Positions 32,360 through 42,176 are shown, numbered from the stretch's first letter. The stretch: 55,234 nt of DNA from Desulfomicrobium sp. UBA5193 (GCA_002412965.1 DHWB01000010.1:144126-199359); one strand, 5' to 3'. The notes: a model not told the origin generated them from the letters alone. A program made the numbers and translations.

Positions 32360-35278
32360 GGCCAGACAATGATCCTTGTAGAAGAAACAGTTCCGGCCGA
32401 TGCGCTTGGCTTGGTAGAGAGCCTGATCCGCTGAGAAGAGGCCCGAGTCGATATGCTGGTCTGTCTGGGGGCTGAATGTCGAGATGCCCAGGCTCACGGT
32501 GATCCTGTCCGAAAGGGGTGAGCCTGGGTAGGGGATGTTGGCCATGAACAGGGCCTGTTGAATTTTTTGAGCCACCTGCTCAGCACCGCTGCGGTTGGTG
32601 CTGGGTAGGATGATCACGAACTCCTCACCTCCATACCTGCCGACGAAATCCTCCGGCCGCTTGAGCGTGGCGCTCAAGGTTTGCGCGACGGTGCGCAGGG
32701 CCTTGTCGCCTGCCTGATGGCCGAAGCGGTCGTTGAACCCCTTGAAGTAATCGATGTCGATCATGAGCACCGAGATCTGATGGTTGCTCCGTTTGCAGCG
32801 GCTTTTTTCAGCTGCGAGCGCTTCCTGGAATTTGCGCCGGTTGGGTACCCCTGTCAGCGGATCCTGCATGACCAGATTTTCGAGCATCTCCTTGCGGATT
32901 CGGGTTGTCTGCAGCCGTGCGAACAGGAGCGAGGAGCCCAGGAAAGCGAGCACGAGAGCTAGCGCGTACCCGGTTTTGGCCCATGCGGTGAGCCACCATG
33001 GCGGGTGGATGGTGATGCTCATGGATTCGGTGTCCGTGCCGCCGTCCCCGCTGTCCTTCAGGTGAAACTCGTACTGCCCTGGCTGCAGATGTGCGTAGCT
33101 GACGGACGACTGTGTCCCGGCATCGATCCAGGCCGGATCCACGCCTTCGAGTTTGTAAACGTATCGGGGCGCACTGAGGGCGCTGATTTCAGGGATGGAA
33201 AAGGAAAAGGTCAGATAATTCTGAAGATAATCAAGGTCCAGGTTTTTGGGCATCCGGCCCAGTGGGGTTACGGGCACCGGCTGGCCGAAGATGCGCACTT
33301 CGGAAATTTTGGGCAGGGTCGGTTGGCGTAAAAGGAGTTTTTGCGGATCAATAAGCAGAAGCCCGTCTGAATGCCCGTAAATGACCATTTGCCCCAAAAC
33401 AGCGGGCGATGCTGTGATGCTTGCGGAAGGGTGTCCCGCGCCGGTGGCCATCTCACGCGCATGCTCCGACCCGGCTGGAAGCTGGTAGATTTTTGCGAGG
33501 GTGTGCATCCAGATGTTTCCGCTGTTGTCGGACCAAAGAGACAGGACGCTTGGGATCAGCTCGTTGTCCATAGTGCGTACGGGAGTGAGAGCGCCTGATT
33601 TGTGGTTGTAGCGGAACAGCTGTTGTGTTGTTCCAAGGATCATCTCTTCGGAGTTGATGGGAAGCATTGACCTGATGTTGTTCGAATCTTTCGTCTGTGC
33701 TGATTCCGGAAGCGAAAACCGGCTCTGTTGGCCGGACTGGGTGTTGATTCTGGTTATGGTCGTGCCGTAGCCGAGCCAGAGATCCCATCCTGAGCGGGAG
33801 AGGCATCCTCCCCCGGGGTTGGAACGAAAGCTCATTTCCTTGCGCACGGCGGGTTCACCGGGTTTCCAGGAATACAACTCGTCCGTGTTGGAGATCCATA
33901 TTCGTCCATCACCCATGGGTGTAATATGGCGGGCGAAATTGGACAGCAAATAAGGATTGGTGTCGGCGAAAACAAGCGGGACGCCCTTGGTTTCGAGGTT
34001 GGGGCCGATGTGCAGCAACGCGTTCTGCATGCCGCAGATGAGGGAGTTGTCGGATGTCCAGGCTAGAGACCTGATTCTCGGCGTGTCGAGAAAGGGTTCG
34101 ATTGCGATGCTGGTTGAAAGGGACAGCTGATTGGCGTCGAGCGGTTCGGAACGGTAAAGTTTTCCGTTCCGTGGCGCGACGTAGATGCGAGAGTCCAGGG
34201 GACTCACCGTGGAGACCACGTCGGCATCCCGCAACGGTTCGCTCTCGCCTTTGATCTTCAGATCCAGCAGTTTAGCGCCGGGATAGGCCGGACGGTGCAA
34301 CACTCCATGATTGAATGTTCCGATCCACAGTGTCCTGGCCTTTGTTTCCATGATCGATGAAATGTAAACCGGGACCTTGCCTCGCTGATTGTGGATACGG
34401 AAGGGATGACTGAAGATGATGCCATCGCGGTAGGAATGCCGGAACAGACCCTGGCTTGTGGAAATCCAGACGTCCCCTCTGCTGTCGGTGTAAAGATCGA
34501 AAATAAGATCTGCCGGCAAGTCTTTGACGGCGACGAGTTTTTTTTGAGAGGCATGCGCGGGCAGAGTCCAGAGACCTTTGCCCGCGATTCCGACCCAGAG
34601 GTTGCCGGCCCCGTCAAAGGCGATGTCTTTGGCGGAGTACTCCTCCCCCGTGGAAAGGGGGAGGGCGGTGACCGGGCCGCTGGTGCCGGTCAGCCGAAGC
34701 ACGCCCTGCCCAGTGGCCAGCCACATGTCCCGCTGGTCGTCCACGCGGATATCGAAGACAGACAATGGTTTGTCCGGGTTTGGGGGGATGATGTCGACCA
34801 TCTCGAATCTGTCGAAGGCCGGCTCGTAGCGATGCAGACCTCCGTTAACCGTTCCCGCCCACAAAGAACCCTTTTGGTCCGAGTGCAGCACATTGACGGT
34901 TCTGGTGGATCGCCCCGCGAGGGTTTCGCCTGTCCTGTGCCACCGGGGGGTGCTGGTACGCAGGGAGTAGGCAAGCACTCCGGAGTTGGTTCCGAGCCAC
35001 AGGACGTCATTCTCGTCGATCCGCATGTCCCGGATTTTGGTGCCATGCAGGACATCCTCGAGCACGCGCCGGACCATTCGGCCGTCATACACATGCAGGC
35101 CTCGGATGGAAGCCAGCCAGATATAGCCGTGGGAGTCCTGAGCGGTTGCGATGACGCTGTTTTGGCTGTTGCGTTCAACGGAGATGTCCAACATGCTGAC
35201 ATCAAGGGGGATATCCTGGATGGCAAGGGCGTTGTGCGGAAGAAGCAGCAAAGTGATGACAACAATCAGGGTTCGCAT
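32339..35278 (-). CDS. Periplasmic propeller sensor / GGDEF diguanylate cyclase
   Basis: This is a predicted membrane sensor that makes cyclic di-GMP. From the ATG at 35278 (979 residues) there is a signal peptide ending NALA. Then come about 700 residues of two-component-regulator propeller repeats (patterns such as GNLWVGIAGKGLW, GDVWISTSQGLF), a Y_Y_Y-type domain (YKLEGVDPAWID...YEFHLKDSG), one transmembrane helix, and a cytoplasmic GGDEF domain with active site GGEEF preceded by the inhibitory-site motif RPED (RxxD five residues upstream). No histidine kinase domain is present, unlike most proteins with this sensor. A TTG at 35311 is a possible earlier start. It is divergent from a TonB-dependent receptor gene, which may be functionally linked. 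Confidence 0.88.
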   Translation of the reverse strand: MRTLIVVITLLLLPHNALAIQDIPLDVSMLDISVERNSQNSVIATAQDSHGYIWLASIRGLHVYDGRMVRRVLEDVLHGTKIRDMRIDENDVLWLGTNSGVLAYSLRTSTPRWHRTGETLAGRSTRTVNVLHSDQKGSLWAGTVNGGLHRYEPAFDRFEMVDIIPPNPDKPLSVFDIRVDDQRDMWLATGQGVLRLTGTSGPVTALPLSTGEEYSAKDIAFDGAGNLWVGIAGKGLWTLPAHASQKKLVAVKDLPADLIFDLYTDSRGDVWISTSQGLFRHSYRDGIIFSHPFRIHNQRGKVPVYISSIMETKARTLWIGTFNHGVLHRPAYPGAKLLDLKIKGESEPLRDADVVSTVSPLDSRIYVAPRNGKLYRSEPLDANQLSLSTSIAIEPFLDTPRIRSLAWTSDNSLICGMQNALLHIGPNLETKGVPLVFADTNPYLLSNFARHITPMGDGRIWISNTDELYSWKPGEPAVRKEMSFRSNPGGGCLSRSGWDLWLGYGTTITRINTQSGQQSRFSLPESAQTKDSNNIRSMLPINSEEMILGTTQQLFRYNHKSGALTPVRTMDNELIPSVLSLWSDNSGNIWMHTLAKIYQLPAGSEHAREMATGAGHPSASITASPAVLGQMVIYGHSDGLLLIDPQKLLLRQPTLPKISEVRIFGQPVPVTPLGRMPKNLDLDYLQNYLTFSFSIPEISALSAPRYVYKLEGVDPAWIDAGTQSSVSYAHLQPGQYEFHLKDSGDGGTDTESMSITIHPPWWLTAWAKTGYALALVLAFLGSSLLFARLQTTRIRKEMLENLVMQDPLTGVPNRRKFQEALAAEKSRCKRSNHQISVLMIDIDYFKGFNDRFGHQAGDKALRTVAQTLSATLKRPEDFVGRYGGEEFVIILPSTNRSGAEQVAQKIQQALFMANIPYPGSPLSDRITVSLGISTFSPQTDQHIDSGLFSADQALYQAKRIGRNCFFYKDHCLALTPLRQ

Positions 35279-35350
35279 GGAGTGCTTGATCTTTTGTAAT
35301 ACATACTTCAAGGAGGATTCTGCCCTAAATACCTACTTAAAAATAGGTGC

Positions 35351-38029
35351 GTGGCATTTGTCGGAAAAAAGAGCAACAATCAATCTTCAAAAAAATGCGG
35401 GCGCGGTAGCGTGCTTAATATCCTCCTTGTTTTCCTTTTGTTTTTTTTGTCGTCAGGTGATGTCCGGGCTGATGGCGCCGAGAATGCCTCGCTTACGCCG
35501 GTAGTTGATGGCGAGCGATCCAGTCAGTCGAATGGCCACGCCGGGACCGCTGCCCACGGAACTGCCGCAGGCTGGGCTGCTGGAGACTCCGAGCTGCTTG
35601 AACCCCAGGATGAGGAGCACCCGCGTGCGTCCCTGAATGCGACGGATGACATTGTTTACCATTTGGACCCGGTTAACGTGCTGGCGGAAAAGCATCAGGC
35701 CGGCACGGCGAGCATCAAGGGCCGGGAACTGCAGTCCATGCCCTCCCACACGGGGGCCATCACCGAAGCCCTCAAGGGCCAGTCCAACGTCCAGTTCTCC
35801 AACGAGGAGACCTCCGGCCTCACGGCCGGCGAAATCCGCCCGCCCCGCGTGTCGATCGCAGGAGCACGGCCCTACGAGACCAACTACCTCATCGACGGCC
35901 TGAGCGTCAGCAATACCCTGAACCCCACCGGGCTGGACAAGGACGGCGACTCCGTGCTGCCCAGCCGTCTTGACGTTGGCGGGGCGGACCAGACGATTTT
36001 TTACGATTCGAGCCTGATCGATTCCGTGACGGTCTATTCCAGCAACGTGCCGGTCAAGTACGGCAACTTCGTGGGCGGCGTGGTCGACGCCGAACTCGCG
36101 GACCCGCGCACGGACCGGTGGCACGCCGTCTTCACGAACCGGCACACGCGCAGCGAATGGTTCGACATGCGCGGCACGGACGACGAGTCGGTCTCTTCGG
36201 CCAACCAGCCCCGTTTCCGGTCCAACAGCCTGTTCGCCTCCACCGACGGCCCCGTGACCGACAAGCTCGCCCTGCTGTTCGCCACCTCGAAGCGCTGGTC
36301 CGTCATCCCCCTGCAAATTGAGGAAAACGACGGCTCTTTCAGCGACCAGGACCAGTATCGCTCCAACGAGAATTTTTTCGCCAAGACCCTCTACACGCCA
36401 TCGGGCGACGTGAAGCTGACCCTTGACGCCACCTATGCCCCCTACACGGAGGAACGCTGGCGGCCGGCATGGCCCGACAGCGAATGGAAGATCGAGAACG
36501 AGGCCGTCCGGATGGGCGGTTCGGCCGTCATCGGGACCGGGTGGGGCGAACTGACGGCCAAGGCGGCCTGGTCGCAGAACGGGTTCAGCCGTGATTCCTC
36601 CAACAACTTCAGGAGGCAGGTCTCGGGCACGGGGGTGCCCGAAGGCGACCAGATTTACGAGGGCGGGCTTGGCGATGCCACGGCGGAAAACCGCGGCATC
36701 GACGCCAGCCTGGCCTTCGACCTGGAGGAGTTCGCGACGCGGGAGCTTCTGTGGCGGATTTCCACGGGCCTGGACATCAGCAACGTGACCACGGACATGT
36801 GGAACGAGGACGCCCGGATTGAATCGCTGGTGGTCATCAAGCCCACAAAGCCCACCCTCCCCCCGACCTGGACTCTGACGCAGGCGGACTATCCGGAGTA
36901 CGACCAGACCAAGACGCTCAACACCGTGGGGTGGTACGCCCAGACCGAGGTCCAGTGGGCGCGGTTCACCCTCACTCCCGGTTTGCGCGTCGACTACGAC
37001 GACTATTCCTTCAACACGAACCTGGCCCCGCGCCTGAAGGCCGAACTGGACACCATGGGCGACGGTGCCCTCCGGCTGGTCGCCGGCGCCAGCCGCTATT
37101 ACGGCGGCCAGTTGCGCGCCTACGCCTTCGATCGGTACAGGCCGTCATTCAGCAGGATAGAGCGATCGAACGGCACGGTGAGATTCTCCGAGGGGACGGA
37201 CCGCAGCTACCTGGCCAAAGACCTCGACACGCCCTACTCCGACGAGGTCATGGGCGGCATCCTGGGGGACGTGGCTGATTTCGAGTATGGGCTGGAGCTG
37301 GTCCACCGCGACCACCGGAACCAGATCATCAGCAAGACCATGGGCGACGACCTCTACGAGATGACCAACGACGGGGAGAGCTCCTACGACGGTCTGACCC
37401 TGACCCTGGCCCGGTCCTTCGAGACGGAACGTTTTGGCACACACCGACTCGCGCTGGGGGTCACCAAATCCCGGACCAAGACCTTCAACGGCGCCTTCGA
37501 CAGCGAGATCGTGGCCAACAGGGTCACGGGCGGCTACGAGTACGATTACGACAGGGTCTACTACGACGGCGAGATCATCGACCGCAGCGACGTGCCCGCC
37601 GACGACTACAACGCTCCGACGGTGGTCACCCTGTCCTGGCTCGGGAGCTTTTTGGAGGACAGGTTCCGGGTCAATTGCGTGTCGCGCTGGAAGGATTCGG
37701 CCACAGGGCTGATCAGCGATTCCCGTCCAGCCGACGAGACCCCCTACGGAACCACGGCCGCCAAGCCGACGACGCCGAGTTCGCAGTGGCTCGACGCCGA
37801 GAGCCAGTACCACGATGCCTACAGGGAGGGCGTCATCTCCGGCGGGCTCGTCACCGACGTATCTTTCGAGCTGGATGCCTTGAAGCGCGATCTCTTCACC
37901 TTCAGCCTGCTCTTCGACGTGGTCAACGTCTTCAACTCCGACCTTCACACCGGCGTCGCTGAAATGGCCGTCCCGCGGGAACATGTGCGCGGGCGGGGCT
38001 ACTACGCCGGCATCCGCTGCGAGTTCTAG
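35351..38029 (+). CDS. TonB-dependent outer membrane receptor
   Basis: The 892 residues have an N-terminal hydrophobic export signal (LNILLVFLLFFLSSGDVRA), a plug domain (about residues 95-235; IKGRELQSMPSHTGAITEALKGQSNVQF, YLIDGLSVSN) and a long beta-barrel ending in an aromatic residue (GIRCEF), the classic outer-membrane assembly signal. Such receptors import scarce ligands using TonB energy; the ligand cannot be told from sequence. The GTG start at 35351 lacks a good ribosome binding site, so the true start is uncertain. A small inverted repeat (ACCTA 35331-35335, TAGGT 35344-35348) lies just upstream. Confidence 0.86.
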   Translation: MAFVGKKSNNQSSKKCGRGSVLNILLVFLLFFLSSGDVRADGAENASLTPVVDGERSSQSNGHAGTAAHGTAAGWAAGDSELLEPQDEEHPRASLNATDDIVYHLDPVNVLAEKHQAGTASIKGRELQSMPSHTGAITEALKGQSNVQFSNEETSGLTAGEIRPPRVSIAGARPYETNYLIDGLSVSNTLNPTGLDKDGDSVLPSRLDVGGADQTIFYDSSLIDSVTVYSSNVPVKYGNFVGGVVDAELADPRTDRWHAVFTNRHTRSEWFDMRGTDDESVSSANQPRFRSNSLFASTDGPVTDKLALLFATSKRWSVIPLQIEENDGSFSDQDQYRSNENFFAKTLYTPSGDVKLTLDATYAPYTEERWRPAWPDSEWKIENEAVRMGGSAVIGTGWGELTAKAAWSQNGFSRDSSNNFRRQVSGTGVPEGDQIYEGGLGDATAENRGIDASLAFDLEEFATRELLWRISTGLDISNVTTDMWNEDARIESLVVIKPTKPTLPPTWTLTQADYPEYDQTKTLNTVGWYAQTEVQWARFTLTPGLRVDYDDYSFNTNLAPRLKAELDTMGDGALRLVAGASRYYGGQLRAYAFDRYRPSFSRIERSNGTVRFSEGTDRSYLAKDLDTPYSDEVMGGILGDVADFEYGLELVHRDHRNQIISKTMGDDLYEMTNDGESSYDGLTLTLARSFETERFGTHRLALGVTKSRTKTFNGAFDSEIVANRVTGGYEYDYDRVYYDGEIIDRSDVPADDYNAPTVVTLSWLGSFLEDRFRVNCVSRWKDSATGLISDSRPADETPYGTTAAKPTTPSSQWLDAESQYHDAYREGVISGGLVTDVSFELDALKRDLFTFSLLFDVVNVFNSDLHTGVAEMAVPREHVRGRGYYAGIRCEF

Positions 38030-38063
38030 GCGACCGTCAAGAACGCGTTATGGACGGTCGCCT
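38028..38063. terminator. Bidirectional hairpin between convergent genes
   Basis: AGGCGACCGTC (38028-38038) pairs with GACGGTCGCCT (38053-38063), an 11-bp stem with a 14-base loop starting at the TonB-receptor stop codon. There is no T tract, so it may act as an mRNA 3' stabiliser or a weak terminator. Confidence 0.5.
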
Positions 38064-38115
38064 GGATTGATCCCTCTGTGAGCCAATCGACCCCGGACAC
38101 GTTCCGGAATCCCGT

Positions 38116-39033
38116 CTAGGTCGTGTACCTGCGGCGCAGCCGATGCTCCAGATGACCCGCTCCCAGTGAGCAGGAAAACGTCAGCACGAAATACAGGACC
38201 GCTACGCAGGTCCAGACTTCCATGGTCAGATAGGTCGTGGCCATGAGTTGCATGCCCTGAAAGGTCAGCTCCTGAATGGAAATGACGGAGACGATGGAAG
38301 AGTCCTTGATCGTGGAGATGATCTGCCCGGCCAAGGGCGGGATCATGTTCCGCACAGCCTGGGGCATTATGATGAAGATCAGCAGCTGCGGGCGCGGAAA
38401 TCCCATTGCCCGTCCCGCCTCCCACTGGCCTGCGTCGACTGATTTGATGCCACCGCGAACAATCTCGGCCACATAAGCCCCTTCATAAAGCCCCAGGGTA
38501 AGCGCCGCTGTCACAAAGGCATCGACCTGGTCCAATCGCCCGATGAGTACTCCTGCGATTGCCTTGACCGCCTCCGGTGCCGCGCGCAGCCCGTCCTGTA
38601 ATCCGAGGGACGGGGCGATCTGGTCGGCCAAAAAGAAATAGCACAGGAAAACAAGGACCAGCGGCGGGAGATTGCGGCACACTTCCACATAGGTGCCGCC
38701 AACGAGTCGCAGGTAGAGGCTGGGGCTTGTCCGGGCCAGACCGGCCAGGGTGCCGAGGACAATGGCGATGAGGGCGGACCAGCAGGTCAGGCGGATGGTG
38801 GTGAAGAGGCCCTGCAGGAGCAGGCCCGGACGGCCATCGCTGCGCAGCAGATACTGGCCGAGCACGGCCCACTCCCAGGCTTTTCCGCCTTGGGCCTGCA
38901 CGGTCAGGACGACATGAACAAGCCCTGCGGCAAGGAGAGCCAGCAGGGCGAGGTCAAGTTTCGTCAGCCTTGGGCCGGGGCGCGATCCTGCCCGGAGCCT
39001 GTGACCGGTTTCCGGGCGAGGAGCCTGTTTCAC
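38116..39033 (-). CDS. Amino-acid ABC transporter permease (HisM/GlnP type)
   Basis: A 305-residue inner-membrane permease of the polar amino-acid family. It carries the N-terminal family segment GLFTTIRLTCWSALIAIVLGTLAGLAR, the EVCRNLPPLVLVFLCYF stretch and the EAA-type coupling loop EAGRAMGFPRPQLLIFIIMPQAVRNMIPPL that contacts the ATPase. I place the start at the GTG at 39033, which overlaps the stop of the binding-protein gene as GTGA; the ATG at 39069 would overlap it by 40 bases. It is the last gene of a three-gene minus-strand operon. Confidence 0.9.
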   Translation of the reverse strand: MKQAPRPETGHRLRAGSRPGPRLTKLDLALLALLAAGLVHVVLTVQAQGGKAWEWAVLGQYLLRSDGRPGLLLQGLFTTIRLTCWSALIAIVLGTLAGLARTSPSLYLRLVGGTYVEVCRNLPPLVLVFLCYFFLADQIAPSLGLQDGLRAAPEAVKAIAGVLIGRLDQVDAFVTAALTLGLYEGAYVAEIVRGGIKSVDAGQWEAGRAMGFPRPQLLIFIIMPQAVRNMIPPLAGQIISTIKDSSIVSVISIQELTFQGMQLMATTYLTMEVWTCVAVLYFVLTFSCSLGAGHLEHRLRRRYTT

Positions 39034-39842
39034 TTGATTTTTGATTCCCAATCCATGGTCTTGAACCAATAGTCATACCTTTCGGCCAGCCAGCCCTCGG
39101 ATTCGGCCACCAGCACCCAATTGTTCAGGAAGTTCAGAAAGTCCGGATCTGTCTTGCGGATTGCGAAGCCGATGGGCTCCTTGGTGAAGGTTTCGCCGCC
39201 AAGGGGCAGGTACAGCTTGTCCTTGTTGCGGATGGCCTGCTGCTCCGGAAAGGGCGCCGATGCGACCATGGCCTGCGCCCGGCCGTTCAGGACCTCCTGC
39301 AGGGCCTGCGCCTCGTCGTCGAACATGCGCATGCTGGCTTGCGGCATGTGTTTCTTGACGGCGGCGACGGAGGTCGCGCCGGTCTTCACCGCCAGGGTGA
39401 TCTCCGGCTTGTTGAAGTCGGCCAGGGACGACAGGCCGGGTGCGGCTTGTGTGCTGGCCACCATGGACATCCCTGAGAATTCGTAGGGGTTGCTGAAATT
39501 GACCTTGAGGTTGCGGGCCGGCTGGATGCCCATGCCACCGATGATGATGTCGAACTTGCCGGTCAACAGGGCGGGGATGATGCCCGACCATTTGGTGGGT
39601 ACGAATTCGATCTTGACGCCCATATCCTCGGCCACCCGCCGCGCGACATCAATTTCGAAGCCGATGTATTCGCCGTCCTTGTCCTTCATCGCCCAGGGCA
39701 CAAAGGTGTCGAAGCCCACTCGCAGCACGCCACGCTCCATGACCTGATCGAGCACGCTTTTTTCGGCGGCCGATCCTTCAACGGGTTGCAGGCTTGCAAG
39801 CAGGCCGAGGCAAAACAATAAGATGGCAATTATTCTGTGCAT
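39030..39842 (-). CDS. Periplasmic amino-acid-binding protein (SBP family 3)
   Basis: This 270-residue solute-binding protein has an N-terminal signal peptide (IIAILLFCLGLLASLQPVEGSAA). The SBP family 3 signatures are RVGFDTFVPWAMKDKDGEYIGFEIDVARRVAEDMG and the KTGATSVAAVKKHMP region. It would capture a polar amino acid in the periplasm for the two permeases on either side. The start at 39842 overlaps the upstream permease gene by 13 bases. Confidence 0.92.
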   Translation of the reverse strand: MHRIIAILLFCLGLLASLQPVEGSAAEKSVLDQVMERGVLRVGFDTFVPWAMKDKDGEYIGFEIDVARRVAEDMGVKIEFVPTKWSGIIPALLTGKFDIIIGGMGIQPARNLKVNFSNPYEFSGMSMVASTQAAPGLSSLADFNKPEITLAVKTGATSVAAVKKHMPQASMRMFDDEAQALQEVLNGRAQAMVASAPFPEQQAIRNKDKLYLPLGGETFTKEPIGFAIRKTDPDFLNFLNNWVLVAESEGWLAERYDYWFKTMDWESKIK

Positions 39843-40645
39843 GAGTCCTCCAGATGTGGTGACGGTGCGTTTCTTTCGAGCAGACGGGCCAGTGACGACA
39901 GGCTGATCGTGAAGATCAGGTAGATGGCCGCAACCACGAACCAGATCTCGAAGCTGAGGAAGGTTTCCGCGATGATGGCCTGACCGTGCATGGTCAGATC
40001 GTAGATGGCAATGGTCGAGACAAGGGCCGAGTCCTTGATGAGTGACACGCCCTGGCTGGTCAAGGGCGGGAGGACGTTGCGCAGGGCCTGGGGCAGGATG
40101 ACCTGCATGTAGATGCTTGTCGTGCTCATGCCGAGACTCAGCGCGCCCTCCCATTGACCGCGAGGGATGGCCAGGATGCCGGCGCGGATGATTTCCGAGG
40201 CGTAGGCCCCCTCGAACAAGGCCAGCGCGAGGACGGCCGAGGGCAGCCGTCCCAGGCCCACCGCCGGGGCGAAAACAAAATAGATGAAGAAGATCTGCAC
40301 CAGAAGCGGGGTGTTGCGGATCAGTTCGAGATAGCCGCGGGCGATGGCCTTTCCGACCACGGATTCGGACAGCCGTACCAGGGCCGTGCCCAGGGCCAGG
40401 ATGGCCGCGCCGACGAGGCCCAGTCCGGAGACCAGCAGCGTGATTCCCGCGCCCTGCAGCAGGGGGCCGGGGCTGCCGTCCGGCAGCAGGATGAAGCGCG
40501 GCACCCGATACCACTGCCAGTTATAGCCCATGTTCTCCGCACCGCGCAGCACTGCCCAGGCCACGCAGAGCATGGTCAGGACATAGGCGACGATGGAGCA
40601 GGCGGTGCCGCAGCGGCAACGCAACGCGTGGAGTTTGGCTATCAT
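39830..40645 (-). CDS. Amino-acid ABC transporter permease (HisQ/GlnP type)
   Basis: The 271-residue permease shows GAGITLLVSGLGLVGAAILALGTALVR, LELIRNTPLLVQIFFIYF and the coupling loop GALSLGMSTTSIYMQVILPQALRNVLPPL. With the permease at 38116-39033 it would form the heterodimeric membrane channel. The start chosen is ATG at 40645 (MIAKLHAL), with AGGA nine bases upstream; a GTG at 40672 would add nine residues. No ATPase gene lies in the operon, so the transporter must borrow or encode one elsewhere. Confidence 0.88.
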   Translation of the reverse strand: MIAKLHALRCRCGTACSIVAYVLTMLCVAWAVLRGAENMGYNWQWYRVPRFILLPDGSPGPLLQGAGITLLVSGLGLVGAAILALGTALVRLSESVVGKAIARGYLELIRNTPLLVQIFFIYFVFAPAVGLGRLPSAVLALALFEGAYASEIIRAGILAIPRGQWEGALSLGMSTTSIYMQVILPQALRNVLPPLTSQGVSLIKDSALVSTIAIYDLTMHGQAIIAETFLSFEIWFVVAAIYLIFTISLSSLARLLERNAPSPHLEDSCTE

Positions 40646-40688
40646 TGGAAAGGGTCCTGCGGCCAGGGGCACCGCAGGAGAGCGGTTT

Positions 40689-41129
40689 CTATTGCGGACG
40701 AAGGGTCATGACCGGCACTGGGGATGTTTTGACGACCTTCTCGGCGACGGAGCCGAAAAGAAGCCGGTTCAGGCCTTGCCTGCCATGGGTGGCCATGATG
40801 ATGATGTCCGCGTTTTCAGCCTGGGACAGGTTGACGATAGCCTCGGCCGCGTCGCCGCTGACAACCTTTCCCGTGGCCCTTACATCGGGGAAATGCTTGG
40901 CCACGAAGTCGGTCATGGTTTTTTCCGCGCCGCTGACGATGTCTCCCACGAGCTGAGGCAAGGAGGCGGCCGGCAAGTCGAAAATTTCATATTGGATCAT
41001 TGACGGGGCAACGTAGACAACGAGAACGTCAGCATCGAATTTGAGCGCAAACTCACGGGTCGTCTTGGCGATGGCCGTGCTGGCCTCGGAAAAATCCACA
41101 GGGCAGAGAATCCTTTTGAACATACTCAT
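40689..41129 (-). CDS. Universal stress protein, UspA family
   Basis: A 146-residue cytoplasmic protein of the UspA fold, with the opening MFKRILCPVDFSEASTAIA and the nucleotide-binding motif THGRQGLNRLLFGSVAEKVV (G-x2-G-x9-GS type) that marks the ATP-binding branch. The start is ATG at 41129, seven bases after a perfect AGGAGG. It is probably expressed separately from, or just ahead of, the amino-acid transporter genes 44 bases downstream. Its exact stress role is not known. Confidence 0.93.
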   Translation of the reverse strand: MSMFKRILCPVDFSEASTAIAKTTREFALKFDADVLVVYVAPSMIQYEIFDLPAASLPQLVGDIVSGAEKTMTDFVAKHFPDVRATGKVVSGDAAEAIVNLSQAENADIIIMATHGRQGLNRLLFGSVAEKVVKTSPVPVMTLRPQ

Positions 41130-41573
41130 TACTCTACCTCCTGGCAGATGGTTGGTTACCATATCGGTTCGATTTCATGATTCAAATTTACCACAGCTGA
41201 AAAACATTGCAAGGTCGAGTGTTGGGAAGAACGCCAAGGCGGATAATATTCAGCCTTGCCCGCAAAGTGAAAGCGGCAGTTATGGATGAGCCGGCTTGAC
41301 GCTGTCGTGTCGGTGCGTTTTGAAATCCCTGTCGCGGCAAAAGGAGGATCACGGCAGCGCCCTTCAAACACGAATAGTCAGTAAAGGGCGCATCGACTCA
41401 TGCTCTGACGGATCGACGGTTTCCTTGTTTTATGCCGCAAGAAAGGGTTATTTTTGAAAAAAACACCGCATGACGTGGAATAAATCTACCCTTTTCCAAA
41501 AAAATAAAGTAAAATTATCGCATAAAAATAGTTGGGTGAGGATTCGTTAACGTTTTTGCAACCGGGGGAAGTC
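41130..41573. other. Intergenic region between uspA-like gene and pal
   Basis: These 444 bases separate two divergent genes and must hold both promoters. The right half is AT-rich. A TTGAAA at 41454-41459 and an AT-rich block at 41508-41530 are possible promoter parts for pal, but I see no pair with convincing spacing. No open frame, tRNA or repeat was found. Confidence 0.4.
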
Positions 41574-42101
41574 ATGAGAAAGTTGAGTCTTCTTGCATTG
41601 ATCGTGCTGGTGTTCAGCCTGGCAATGGCTGGCGGTTGTTCCAAAAAAGTGAGCTCAACCCCCGCCGGAACCACGGCCGCTGGTTCGGGCGCGGGCACCG
41701 CTGCCGCTCCGGGCGGGTTGACTGCCGAGCAGCTTGCCGAACAGCAACGCCAGGCAGTTGCCAAGATCGGAGCCGAACGGATCTATTTTGAGTTTGACAA
41801 GAGCGATCTCTCTGACGCATCGCGCCAAGCCCTGACGGATAAGGCCGAATTGCTGAAAAAGTATTCGGCCCTGAATGTGCTGATCGAAGGTCACTGCGAC
41901 GACAGGGGCACCAATGAGTACAACATGGCCCTTGGAGAGCGTCGTGCACGCGCCGCCTATGAGTTTCTGATTCTTCTGGGCGTTGATCCCTCCCGTCTGA
42001 GCATCATCAGCTACGGTGAAGAATATCCCGCCGTTCCCGGCGCCACCGAAGACGCCTGGTCCAAGAACAGACGTGATGAGTTCAAGGCGAGCGTGAACTA
42101 G
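41574..42101 (+). CDS. pal: Peptidoglycan-associated lipoprotein Pal (OmpA family)
   Basis: Pal is an outer-membrane lipoprotein that binds peptidoglycan and works with Tol to constrict the outer membrane at division. The 175 residues start with a lipoprotein signal (cysteine 22 in AMAGGCSKK), followed by a low-complexity Ala/Gly/Thr linker. The OmpA-like domain has IYFEFDKSDLSDASRQAL, the peptidoglycan-binding core EGHCDDRGTNEYNMALGERRA and ending SKNRRDEF. The start is ATG at 41574 after GGGGGAAG. Other tol genes are not adjacent. A terminator hairpin follows. Confidence 0.95.
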   Translation: MRKLSLLALIVLVFSLAMAGGCSKKVSSTPAGTTAAGSGAGTAAAPGGLTAEQLAEQQRQAVAKIGAERIYFEFDKSDLSDASRQALTDKAELLKKYSALNVLIEGHCDDRGTNEYNMALGERRARAAYEFLILLGVDPSRLSIISYGEEYPAVPGATEDAWSKNRRDEFKASVN

Positions 42102-42176
42102 GATTCCTGTTCAGGGGCTGTGTCAAGGGCTTCGCGTCGAAGCCGGGAAAACACGTCGTCCCTGAAGCCGCAGCGT

